DNA of 9,267 bases from SKVR01 sp964589855 (GCA_964589855.1 CAZPVB010000155.1:1-9267); one strand, 5' to 3'. Numbered from the stretch's first letter, positions 1-7,285 are shown. Made by a program: numbers and translations. Notes: generated by a model from the sequence alone, not told the origin.

Positions 1-153
1 TGTAATGAGGAACGGCTATTGTGCGTCAAACCACTTTAGGAAAACAACAACATCAACATAATCTGATCAAAAAATCCAAAAGATTTTGCAACTTACTATT
101 CAACCCATTAACCCTCACTTACCCGAAAATTATCATTCACTAAAAAAAACATT

Positions 154-1701
154 ATGGAAAAGAATTATGATCGGCGTACTTTTCTGAAAACAGGAAGTAT
201 AGCCGTAGCAGGAACCATGGTATTGCCAACCTTTTTGAAAGGATGTGGAAATATGGCCCATGGAACTTCTCCTTTGAGTTACCAACTCAACGATTACCTA
301 AGTCATTTTGGTGTAACCCGCGAAATGATCATGAAGGTGGTCGGAGAGGGGTTATCAAGAGGAGGTGATTATTGCGATCTGTATTTTCAGCATCACAACC
401 GCAACTCGGTATCACTCGAAGATAATACAGTAAACCGTGCCTATTCAAATGTAAGTTTTGGTGTGGGAATAAGGGTTTTGAGTGGAGAACAGACCGGATA
501 TTCATTTACGGAAGAGATCTCGCTGGAATCTATGAAATCGGCAGCAAGAACTGCAGCCAATATTGCTGATGCCAATCCAAAGGTTACAGTTATGCCGCTG
601 TCGGAAAAGCAGCTCCCTTCCTATTATCCTATCAACCAGGCTTGGGAAGAGGTGAGCATTACAGATAAAATACCTTTTCTGCAGAAGATCAACGAAAAAA
701 CTTTTGCTCTCGATCCGCGTGTGATCAAAACCAATGTTTCATTTTCCGATGAAACATCTTATGTACTTTTTGCTAATTCTGAAGGAGTGATCGCTTGTGA
801 TTATCAGCCCATGAGCCAGCTTTCTGCTTATTGTGTTGCGGAAGAAAACAACCGGAAAGAAGAAAACGGTTATAGTATTTCTTCCAGAAGGGGTTTTGAC
901 TTTTTCACCCCTGCGGTAATAGATGATATTGCCACCCGGGCTGTTAACAATACCATTTTACTGTTTGAATCTGTAGTTCCCAAAGCAGGAGAAATGCCTG
1001 TGGTACTGGGTGCAGGCAGTAGTGGTATTTTGTTGCATGAGGCCATCGGACACGGCATGGAAGCAGATTTTAACCGGCGTGAAGAATCTATCTTTAGCGA
1101 TAAGATTGGCAAGAAAGTGGCAGAACCTTTCATCAATATTGTAGATGATGGCACCATTGCCAATCACAGAGGCAGTATTAATATGGATGACGAAGGAAAC
1201 GACTCGCAAAAAACTTTTATGGTTGAAAATGGCATCCTTACTTCTTATCTACACGACAGGATTAGTGCCAGACACTATAAGGTAAAACCCACAGGTAATG
1301 GCAGAAGAGAGTCTTTCCGCCATCATCCGCTGCCACGCATGAGGAATACTTACATGCTCAATGGACCACACAAACGCGAAGAGATCATTGAGTCAGTTCA
1401 ACACGGTATCTTTGCTGAATCTTTTACCAACGGACAGGTAAAGATTGGCCCGGGAGATTTCACTTTTTATGTAAAACAGGGATACCTGATTGAAAATGGA
1501 AAAATAACCCAACCGATCAAAGATGTGAATATTATTGGAAACGGACCCCGCGTTCTGGCTGATATTACCATGGTTGCCGACGATATGGAACTGTCCAACA
1601 ATGGATGGATGTGTGGTAAAGGAGGGCAGGGGGTACCTGCCTCTTTGGGACAACCTACCGTGAAGGTTGCTAAATTAACTGTAGGCGGCATGAATGCCTG
1701 A
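154..1701 (+). CDS. tldD: TldD-family metalloprotease with a twin-arginine signal
   Basis: Catalytic subunit of a TldD/TldE zinc metalloprotease, 515 residues against about 480 for E. coli TldD; the extra length is mostly the N-terminus. In E. coli the pair processes unfolded peptides such as the microcin B17 precursor and the CcdA antitoxin. Visible here: the HExxxH motif HEAIGHGMEAD, with H295, E296 and H300, and the family's C-terminal signature MCGKGGQGVP, whose C487 matches the third metal ligand in known TldD. The N-terminus is a Tat-type signal: R7-R8 in DRRTFLKTG, then a hydrophobic stretch at residues 15-28, then a cysteine at C31 in FLKGCG. C31 is a weak lipobox, because lysine at -2 is atypical. 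The ATG at 154 is favoured because it places the twin arginines correctly; there is no Shine-Dalgarno sequence, as is usual in Bacteroidota. The tldE start lies 26 bases after the stop, so the two are surely co-transcribed. Family assignment is certain; the substrate is unknown. Confidence 0.95.
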   Translation: MEKNYDRRTFLKTGSIAVAGTMVLPTFLKGCGNMAHGTSPLSYQLNDYLSHFGVTREMIMKVVGEGLSRGGDYCDLYFQHHNRNSVSLEDNTVNRAYSNVSFGVGIRVLSGEQTGYSFTEEISLESMKSAARTAANIADANPKVTVMPLSEKQLPSYYPINQAWEEVSITDKIPFLQKINEKTFALDPRVIKTNVSFSDETSYVLFANSEGVIACDYQPMSQLSAYCVAEENNRKEENGYSISSRRGFDFFTPAVIDDIATRAVNNTILLFESVVPKAGEMPVVLGAGSSGILLHEAIGHGMEADFNRREESIFSDKIGKKVAEPFINIVDDGTIANHRGSINMDDEGNDSQKTFMVENGILTSYLHDRISARHYKVKPTGNGRRESFRHHPLPRMRNTYMLNGPHKREEIIESVQHGIFAESFTNGQVKIGPGDFTFYVKQGYLIENGKITQPIKDVNIIGNGPRVLADITMVADDMELSNNGWMCGKGGQGVPASLGQPTVKVAKLTVGGMNA

Positions 1702-1727
1702 TTTTGTCATTTAAAAAGTACTTTATT

Positions 1728-3047
1728 ATGAACAATATACAACGTAAAGAATTGGCACAATGGGCCGGTGATCATGCCCGTAGAAAAGGTGCCTCAGATG
1801 TTGCTGTTTCTATTTCACGCTCCCGGTCTGTGCAGGTAGAGGTAAGAGAACAGAGAATAGAAAACATCAAGGAATCAACAGAAAACAGTCTTTATTTACA
1901 AATTTATCATGATCATAAATATTCATCGCATACAACCAATAACCTGAATAAAGATCAACTGAAAAGGTTTATTGACGAGGCTGTAATGTCAACACAATAC
2001 CTGGGCGAAGACAAAGACAGAACGTTGCCCGATCCGGAATTGTATCCCAAAGGAAAACCCTTGGATCTGAATACTTATGATACTGATCATGATGCTGTCA
2101 CACCTGAATTTAGGGTGGAGACTGCCATGAAAGCAGAACAACTAATCAGGCAGGGTAATACGGAAATTTTATCGGCATCTGCCGGGTTTAGAGATAATGC
2201 ATACGAAAGTGTGAAGTATCATACAAATGGATTTTTAGGTGAATCATCAGGCACTTTTTTTAGCAAAAGTGCTTCGGTGAGTATGATGGATAAAGATTCA
2301 CGCCCTTCAGGATCTTTTTATGCAGGTAGCCGTTTTCTGAATCTGCTACCCGATGAAAATAATCTTGCTGAAAAAGCGCTGCTGGATGCATTGAGTCAGT
2401 TTGGACAGGGAAAGATAGCTTCAGGCAAGTATGCCATGATTGTTGATAACAGAGTGGCGGGTAATCTGTTGTGGAGACTTTTTCAACCTATGACCGCCAG
2501 AGCTCTGCAGCAAAAAAGTTCTTTCCTTGATGGAATGATGGGGAAAGCCATAGGTTCAAAATATCTGACCATTATAGATGATCCGCTAATTCCAGGTGGA
2601 ATGGCATCTCGCTATTTCGACAATGAAGGGATTGCTTCTCAAAAGCGTATCATGATCGATAAAGGTATATTGGCGGATTGGTATATCGATAACTATTATG
2701 GAAAAAAACTGGGAATGAAACCTAATGGTGGATCCACTTCGAACATTCTCATGGAAACCGGCAAAAGATCGCAAAAACAGATCATTGCTGATACACAAAA
2801 AGGTATTCTGATAACTTCTTTTAACGGAGGAAATGCCAATAATACTACCGGTGATTTTTCCTTCGGCATATCGGGGCAACTGATAGAGAATGGTAAGATT
2901 GTAAGGGCTGTGAACGAAATGAATATTTCTGGAAATTTTGGAAAACTATTTCATCAGTTAACAGAAACCGGAAATGATCCAAACCCATATTCATCCCTTC
3001 AAAGTCCCACCCTGGCATTTCTTGATGTTGATTTCAGCGGACTTTAA
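1728..3047 (+). CDS. tldE: TldE/PmbA-family subunit, partner of TldD
   Basis: Non-catalytic partner of TldD, 439 residues, close to the roughly 450 of E. coli TldE (PmbA). Family hallmarks are the IDDPLIPGGMASRYFDNEG segment, the TTGDFSFGISGQLIENG segment and the C-terminus SPTLAFLDVDFSGL. It has no HExxxH motif, as expected for TldE, whose role is to form the heterodimer that encloses the TldD active site. I chose the ATG at 1728, giving MNNIQRKELAQWAGDHARRK. An in-frame TTG at 1704 would add eight residues, but it is a rare start and lies only two bases after the tldD stop. Neither start gives a Sec or Tat signal peptide, which contrasts with the upstream tldD. The gene is the second of a two-gene operon and is followed by a strong intrinsic terminator. 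Family assignment is certain; the physiological substrate cannot be inferred. Confidence 0.95.
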   Translation: MNNIQRKELAQWAGDHARRKGASDVAVSISRSRSVQVEVREQRIENIKESTENSLYLQIYHDHKYSSHTTNNLNKDQLKRFIDEAVMSTQYLGEDKDRTLPDPELYPKGKPLDLNTYDTDHDAVTPEFRVETAMKAEQLIRQGNTEILSASAGFRDNAYESVKYHTNGFLGESSGTFFSKSASVSMMDKDSRPSGSFYAGSRFLNLLPDENNLAEKALLDALSQFGQGKIASGKYAMIVDNRVAGNLLWRLFQPMTARALQQKSSFLDGMMGKAIGSKYLTIIDDPLIPGGMASRYFDNEGIASQKRIMIDKGILADWYIDNYYGKKLGMKPNGGSTSNILMETGKRSQKQIIADTQKGILITSFNGGNANNTTGDFSFGISGQLIENGKIVRAVNEMNISGNFGKLFHQLTETGNDPNPYSSLQSPTLAFLDVDFSGL

Positions 3048-3065
3048 TTCTATAATTTAGTGTCC

Positions 3066-3107
3066 GCAAGAAAACTACCTTATTCTGCGTCATTGACGTT
3101 TTCTTGC
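3066..3107. repeat. 10-bp perfect inverted repeat after tldE
   Basis: GCAAGAAAAC (3066-3075) and GTTTTCTTGC (3098-3107) are exact reverse complements separated by 22 bases. A flanking GTC (3062-3064) and GAC (3111-3113) could extend the stem across a small bulge. No T-run follows directly, so it is not itself a canonical terminator. It begins 19 bases after the tldE stop and would form a stem in the mRNA 3' end, just upstream of the terminator hairpin. It could protect the 3' end, bind a protein or be a remnant of a small repeat element; the sequence does not decide between these. Confidence 0.6.
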
Positions 3108-3124
3108 AAAGACTAATATAAAAC

Positions 3125-3159
3125 ACAGCGGACAAAATTTAAATGTCCGCTGTTTTTTT
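3125..3159 (+). terminator. Intrinsic terminator of tldD-tldE
   Basis: A 10-bp perfect stem, ACAGCGGACA (3125-3134) with TGTCCGCTGT (3144-3153), closes a 9-base AT-only loop and runs straight into seven T residues (3153-3159). This is a textbook rho-independent terminator, 78 bases after the tldE stop, and it should separate tldD-tldE from the downstream channel gene. The core TGTCCGC of the 3' arm also occurs at 3061-3067, so the 5' arm has two possible partners. Confidence 0.85.
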
Positions 3160-3194
3160 ATCCGGGAAAACGATAATGTTTTGTTGAAAGTGTT

Positions 3195-3230
3195 TTTGAC
3201 AAATTGATTGGGAGATAAATTTTATCTTTG
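3195..3230 (+). promoter_or_regulatory. Candidate Bacteroidota promoter for the mscS-like gene
   Basis: TATCTTTG at 3223-3230 matches the Bacteroidota -7 consensus TAnnTTTG. A TTTG at 3195-3198 could serve as the -33 element; the 24-base spacing is slightly longer than the usual range. A TTG at 3204-3206 gives a spacing of 16 instead. The site lies after the tldE terminator and about 130 bases before the chosen channel start, so the leader would be about 125 bases. The rest of the 3048-3363 gap is AT-rich, with no other signal I can support. Confidence 0.45.
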
Positions 3231-3363
3231 AAATATTTTTATAACGATTATTCCGAAAAAGAATCATTTTTTCTATTGATTGCAAGCGTTTTCTGTCATT
3301 GAAATTATTTCCCTTTGTTAATCCGTGCTGCTCATGATCAATTTTTTCAAAAATACTGCATTC

Positions 3364-5037
3364 ATGCCATACAAAATTTTCAGTCTCATCCGCGGTGTAC
3401 TGTTGTTTTATTTGTTGATTTCTTCCCTGCTATTCTGTGAAATAAAGGCGCAGGTGCCAGAATTAGCAGATACATTGGCCAGACAACAGCTCCAGAATAT
3501 TTCCCTGAGTACACCCTATCACAGTGTTTTAAATCACTTACACTATTTGCAGCCAAATGATTATGATGTTTCGCAGTCGGCTAGATCTTTTGCGCACGAG
3601 GGTACAGATGCTGCCAAAAACAGGGAAATGGCTGTAAAACTAAAACAAATCTGGGATGCTGAAGGGCACGTTGTGGACTTAAATAATATTCCCCGAAACC
3701 CTGATTATATTGATACGCTTACCGGTCAGCATACTTATATGCCTGTATCGAGAACACCCGGTATCTTTTTGGAAAAACAAGATGATGGTCAATGGATTTA
3801 CAGTCGAGAAAGTTTTCTGGTAATAGAAGAAACCTATGATAACATTTTTCCCTACGGAGCAGATCGTCTGATGAAATTGTTTCCTCACCGTGCAAACATT
3901 AGTCTCCTGGGGTTATACCTATGGCAGTATGTTGGTATCCTGTTCATTATCGTGGTAGGATTTTTTCTGCATAAACTTCTCACTTTTATTTTTAATCGCC
4001 TGCTCTACCGCAGTGCCCATCGTATGGGCTATGATCAAATAGTAAGACCCTATTTGCTGCCAGTGGCCCGCCCATTGAGTTTGTTTATGGTTTTTGTATT
4101 GGTACTGTTGCTTTACCCGCAACTTCAGCTTCCAGTTAAAGTTAACTTTTATCTCAATATAGTATTTAAAGCTGTACTTCCCTTTTTTGCTACCCTGGTA
4201 GTCTACAAGTTGGTAGATGTTTTGAGTTTGTACCTTGAGAAGATTGCAGGCAAAACAGAAACCAACCTCGACAACCAGGTTGTGCCTCTGATCAGGAAGA
4301 TATTAAAGGTTTTTGTGGTTGTGGTTGGCATCTTGTTTATTTTACAAAACCTGGATGTAAATATTACAGCACTTTTGGCAGGTCTTTCCATTGGAGGATT
4401 GGCACTGGCACTGGCAGCACAGGATACGCTCAAGAATCTTTTCGGATCTCTGATGATCTTTGTTGATAAACCTTTTTCTGTAGGACACTGGATAACCAGC
4501 GGTGAAATTGACGGGATGGTAGAAGAGGTGGGTTTCAGGAGTACAAGGGTGAGGTCTTTTCGCAATTCACTTACCTACGTACCCAATGGCAAACTGGCGG
4601 ATGCTACCATAGACAATCACGGATTGCGAAAATACCGACGTTTTTATTTGCAAATTGCCGTTACATATGATACTCCACCTGACCTGATTCAGGTTTTTGT
4701 GGAAGGTCTCAGAAAGATCGTGGAAGAACATCCTAAAACCCGAAAAGATTATTACAATATAGAGTTTAACGACATGGGAGATTTTGCACTTAAGATCATG
4801 TTTTACATTTTTTTTGCTGTACCTACATGGCCAGAAGAACTCAGGGCGCGGCATGAGGTATTGCTCGAAATCGTAAGACTGGCAGAAAAACTGGGTGTAA
4901 GATTTGCATTCCCAACGCAAACTTTACATATGGAAACCTTCCCTGACAAAACCAGTCTGATGCCCCGCTACGACATGAGCATGAATCAATTTAGGAAAGT
5001 GATGGAGGATTACTTTGAAGGGAAGAGGAAACAGTAA
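3364..5037 (+). CDS. MscS-family mechanosensitive ion channel with periplasmic N-terminal domain
   Basis: Inner-membrane channel expected to open under membrane tension and release solutes during hypo-osmotic shock. With the ATG at 3364 the protein has 557 residues, about twice the 286 of E. coli MscS. Order: signal peptide (about residues 1-29, hydrophobic LLFYLLISSLLF, likely cut at IKA|Q); a soluble, presumably periplasmic domain (about 30-183); membrane segments near 184-207, 237-254, 264-287 and 312-330; the pore helix (334-365, containing AGLSIGGLALALAAQDTLK); then the cytoplasmic beta and vestibule domain with EVGFRSTRVRSF and TYVPNGKLADATIDN, typical of the family. In-frame GTG 3325 and ATG 3334 are alternative starts giving a longer N-terminus; I prefer 3364 because it gives a compact signal peptide. 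The gene lies between a terminator and another candidate promoter, so it is probably monocistronic. Family is certain; gating and ion preference are not visible. Confidence 0.93.
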   Translation: MPYKIFSLIRGVLLFYLLISSLLFCEIKAQVPELADTLARQQLQNISLSTPYHSVLNHLHYLQPNDYDVSQSARSFAHEGTDAAKNREMAVKLKQIWDAEGHVVDLNNIPRNPDYIDTLTGQHTYMPVSRTPGIFLEKQDDGQWIYSRESFLVIEETYDNIFPYGADRLMKLFPHRANISLLGLYLWQYVGILFIIVVGFFLHKLLTFIFNRLLYRSAHRMGYDQIVRPYLLPVARPLSLFMVFVLVLLLYPQLQLPVKVNFYLNIVFKAVLPFFATLVVYKLVDVLSLYLEKIAGKTETNLDNQVVPLIRKILKVFVVVVGILFILQNLDVNITALLAGLSIGGLALALAAQDTLKNLFGSLMIFVDKPFSVGHWITSGEIDGMVEEVGFRSTRVRSFRNSLTYVPNGKLADATIDNHGLRKYRRFYLQIAVTYDTPPDLIQVFVEGLRKIVEEHPKTRKDYYNIEFNDMGDFALKIMFYIFFAVPTWPEELRARHEVLLEIVRLAEKLGVRFAFPTQTLHMETFPDKTSLMPRYDMSMNQFRKVMEDYFEGKRKQ

Positions 5038-5100
5038 ATCGGATCAACAGGCAGAAAGAACTGGTTTGTTTGATCTTGTTATTAACCAGTAACAGAAGAA

Positions 5101-5134
5101 TTGTTTTTTGAGTAATAAAAAAATCCTAAATTTG
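5101..5134 (+). promoter_or_regulatory. Candidate Bacteroidota promoter for the PD-(D/E)XK-like gene
   Basis: TAAATTTG at 5127-5134 is an exact match to the -7 consensus TAnnTTTG. Upstream, TTG at 5101-5103 gives a 23-base spacing; the TTTG at 5107-5110 gives 16. The -7 element ends 27 bases before the ATG at 5162, so the leader would be short. This supports transcription of the gene independently of the channel. Confidence 0.5.
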
Positions 5135-5161
5135 TTATGATTAAACAATACCTGCAAACTT

Positions 5162-5854
5162 ATGACTGACGAAAAGAAGAAAACAAAAAAGAAGGAAAAA
5201 CCCGTTTCTCAAGATGTAAACGAACCCATGCTGCCTTATGGTAATGAACCTTTAACTTTTGAAAAAGTATGGCTATTATTTAAGGAGACCGACCGGAAAA
5301 TGCAGGAGACCGATCGCAAAATGCAGGAGACCGACCGGAAAATGAAGGAAACCGACCGGAAAATGTTGGAAACTGACCGTAAACTGGAGAAGATGTATAA
5401 AGAGAGCAGGAAAGATTTTAAAAGATTAAACAACCTGTTCGTTACCCAGTGGGGTAAACTTATGGAAGCTCTCATAACTCCTTCTTGCCTTAGGTTGTTC
5501 AGGGCCAGGGGGATTGATATATCACGTATTTACACAAATGTAAAGGTTGAAAGAAAGGAACTGGAGGCAGAGTTCGATATTGTGATGGCAAATGGAAGTG
5601 AAGTGGTGATCGTTGAAGTAAAGACTACTTTTACCACCAGTTATGTGGATGATCTTTTGGAAAAGATGACAAGAATAAGAGAGTACCTTCCTGAACACAA
5701 AGATAAAATCATTTATGGTGCTGTGGCGGCAATTAAATACGACAGTTCCTCCGACAAATATGCTTACAAAAAAGGATTGTTTGTTTTGGTGAACAGTGGA
5801 GAAAACATTCTGAAAATTGCCAATAAAAACGACTTCTCCCCCAGGGAATTTTAG
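5162..5854 (+). CDS. PD-(D/E)XK nuclease-like protein with heptad coiled coil
   Basis: A 230-residue soluble protein with no signal peptide or membrane segment. Residues 1-13 are very lysine-rich. Residues 42-76 are five heptads of the form ETDRKMx, continuing as a charged helix to about residue 92, so a parallel coiled coil and oligomerisation are likely. The C-terminal part (about 93-230) resembles PD-(D/E)XK domains of the uncharacterised coiled-coil type (DUF3782-like): WGKLMEAL with E102, then EFDIVMANGSEVVIVEVKT with D139, E152 and K154 in the D-x(12)-ExK arrangement. All candidate catalytic residues are present, so an active metal-dependent nuclease is possible, but activity has not been shown for this group to my knowledge. 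Start ATG 5162 follows a consensus -7 promoter element. The stop TAG at 5852-5854 precedes the GH43 gene by 95 bases. The biological role is unknown, and no partner gene (methylase, helicase, toxin or transposase) is present. Confidence 0.8.
   Translation: MTDEKKKTKKKEKPVSQDVNEPMLPYGNEPLTFEKVWLLFKETDRKMQETDRKMQETDRKMKETDRKMLETDRKLEKMYKESRKDFKRLNNLFVTQWGKLMEALITPSCLRLFRARGIDISRIYTNVKVERKELEAEFDIVMANGSEVVIVEVKTTFTTSYVDDLLEKMTRIREYLPEHKDKIIYGAVAAIKYDSSSDKYAYKKGLFVLVNSGENILKIANKNDFSPREF
5285..5389 (+). repeat. Five tandem 21-bp repeats encoding ETDRKMx heptads
   Basis: Five in-frame 21-base units start at 5285, 5306, 5327, 5348 and 5369. They encode ETDRKMQ, ETDRKMQ, ETDRKMK, ETDRKML and ETDRKLE. 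Differences between units are largely synonymous (GAC/GAT, CGG/CGC/CGT, GAG/GAA, ACC/ACT) or sit at the seventh position. This suggests amplification of a 21-bp unit followed by selection on the protein heptad. Each unit is exactly one heptad, so gain or loss of a unit keeps both the reading frame and the coiled-coil register. Confidence 0.95.
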
Positions 5855-5949
5855 TGTTGAGGAAAAAAGCTGTGGATGATGTTTTGTTTTGTGCTACAGG
5901 ACGGGGTATTTATAATATTATTTACATTTTTTCACTAAAACCATATCAT

Positions 5950-7281
5950 ATGTATAAATTGATCATTATTTTAGTATTTTTTTTACCGGTATTTTCATCT
6001 TTATCACAGGATGTTTCATGGGATTCATCTCAGGCGGGTAATCCGATTGTTCCGGGGCACTTTGCCGATCCGTCTTTGGTGGAGATGGATGGTAAATATT
6101 ACATTTATGCCACCACTGTCTCTAAATTTATGGAACCTATGGTTTGGATATCAGAGGATTTACAGAGATGGGAAGTACAGCAGCTCGACATCACAGGAAA
6201 GCATCTTTTCTGGGCTCCTTCCATGCTCAAAGGTGATGATGGCAAATATTATCTTTATTATTCAAGTGGTTTCGACTTCAAGTGCCATCTTTATGTGGGT
6301 GAAACACCCACAGGCCCATGGGATTATAAAGGCAAAGTGGAAGATGGGTTTGACCTTCAGATTTACCGCGACCCTAATGATGGGAAGGTATATGGGAGCT
6401 CTTCTGACCCGTCATCACGTCCTCGCCTGGTAGAGTTTAACAGCGATGTAAACAATGCAGGGTACCTTACTGAAGTGATAAAAGAAAAGAGTCTGGAGGG
6501 TCCTTTCTTTGATTACACCGAGGGTTCCTTTATTATATACCGGGATGGTTGGTATTACTTTATGTATTCAGGAGGCAAGTGCCATGCCGAAAATTACAAG
6601 ATACACCAGGCCCGCAGCCGGGATATCTGGGGACCTTATGAAGATGCTCCTAATAATCCGGTAATGGATATGGATCCTGAGAAGAATATTTTCGGACCAG
6701 GACACCATTCTGTGTTTACTGTCAACAATGATTATTTCATTGCTTACCACCGGCAGGATTTTTATTTTTATCCCACCTGCTCCGAAAGGCAATTGTGCAT
6801 AGATAAGATGGAGTTTGACGACCAGGGATGGATCGCTAAGATCACACCCACAAACAAAGGTGTGGATTTTTCGGAATATTTTGATGATTCTTATGAAGGT
6901 TTAACCAATGTTGCCTTAGGAAAAAACACCACTGCCGGAAATATCTCAGGCAGTTACAATCCACGATTGGCAACTGATGGAAATTTTGCCACCTTCTGGA
7001 AGGGAAGTGGACATTTTTCTGTTGATTTAGGTGAAAACTACCCCATCGAAAAAATCCTTCCCCGGTTTATCAATTACGATTATTATATGATGTTCAAAAT
7101 CCTCTACTCCTCCGACAACCAGAAATGGGATGTTTATTATGACCGGACAGATGTGGCGCGAAAAGCCGCCGTACCTGTTGCACAAAAAAAGATCAATGCA
7201 AGATATGTTAAGATCGAATTTGTGAGAAGTGGAGGTGGTTTCGCCCTTAGTGAATTGGAGGTATGGTCTCCAAACCCCTGA
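5950..7281 (+). CDS. Secreted GH43 glycoside hydrolase with C-terminal F5/8C (CBM32-like) domain
   Basis: Probable exo-acting glycosidase on arabinose-, xylose- or galactose-containing polysaccharide; the subfamily and exact substrate cannot be read from sequence alone. Residues 1-20 (MYKLIIILVFFLPVFSSLSQ) are a Sec signal peptide. The five-bladed GH43 domain spans about 30-310. D40 in GHFADPSLV is the likely catalytic base, D135 in DGFDLQIYRD the likely pKa-modulating Asp, and E191 in YTEGSFIIYRDGWYY the likely acid. FWAPSM and GPGHHSVF are further family hallmarks. Residues about 320-440 form an F5/8 type C (discoidin) domain, with NPRLATDGNFATFW and a closing FALSELEVW, which probably binds carbohydrate. 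I chose ATG 5950 because it starts the signal peptide. An in-frame GTG at 5854, overlapping the upstream stop by one base, would bury that signal. There is no lipobox or T9SS tail, so it is probably periplasmic. No exact TAnnTTTG lies in the 95-base upstream gap. Confidence 0.92.
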   Translation: MYKLIIILVFFLPVFSSLSQDVSWDSSQAGNPIVPGHFADPSLVEMDGKYYIYATTVSKFMEPMVWISEDLQRWEVQQLDITGKHLFWAPSMLKGDDGKYYLYYSSGFDFKCHLYVGETPTGPWDYKGKVEDGFDLQIYRDPNDGKVYGSSSDPSSRPRLVEFNSDVNNAGYLTEVIKEKSLEGPFFDYTEGSFIIYRDGWYYFMYSGGKCHAENYKIHQARSRDIWGPYEDAPNNPVMDMDPEKNIFGPGHHSVFTVNNDYFIAYHRQDFYFYPTCSERQLCIDKMEFDDQGWIAKITPTNKGVDFSEYFDDSYEGLTNVALGKNTTAGNISGSYNPRLATDGNFATFWKGSGHFSVDLGENYPIEKILPRFINYDYYMMFKILYSSDNQKWDVYYDRTDVARKAAVPVAQKKINARYVKIEFVRSGGGFALSELEVWSPNP

Positions 7282-7285
7282 AAAC

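Noticed and set aside
1..60. 3' end of an upstream forward gene at the left edge
   Set aside because: Forward frame 1 stops at 37-39 and frame 2 at 58-60, but the few encoded residues show nothing recognisable, so no gene call can be supported.
71..87. AAAATC/GATTTT hairpin upstream of tldD as a terminator or operator
   Set aside because: The stem has six AT-rich pairs with no T-run after it, which is expected by chance in AT-rich leader DNA.
4203..4920. Two adjacent antisense open frames of about 120 residues each under the mscS-like gene
   Set aside because: They lie opposite the conserved pore and cytoplasmic domains, and their composition (many Ser, Thr, Pro and Lys, no recognisable motif) fits antisense shadows.
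5060..5090. ACTGGTT/AACCAGT inverted repeat as a terminator for the mscS-like gene
   Set aside because: It has only seven base pairs and a 17-base loop. The nearest T-run begins at 5104, 13 bases beyond the stem, so it does not meet the pattern of an intrinsic terminator.
5162..5854. Nuclease-like gene as part of a defence or toxin-antitoxin system
   Set aside because: No methyltransferase, helicase, antitoxin, integrase or other defence gene is adjacent, and the neighbours are a channel and a glycosidase. The context gives no support.
5854..5949. Upstream in-frame GTG start for the GH43 gene, overlapping the preceding TAG by one base and suggesting translational coupling
   Set aside because: The added 32 residues do not look like a signal peptide and would place a good Sec signal (starting at the ATG at 5950) inside the protein. 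The shorter start is far more likely.
6011..6433. A 140-residue open frame inside the GH43 gene on the same strand
   Set aside because: It lies entirely within a well-supported GH43 domain in another frame, has no family motif or start context, and its amino-acid make-up looks like a frame shadow.
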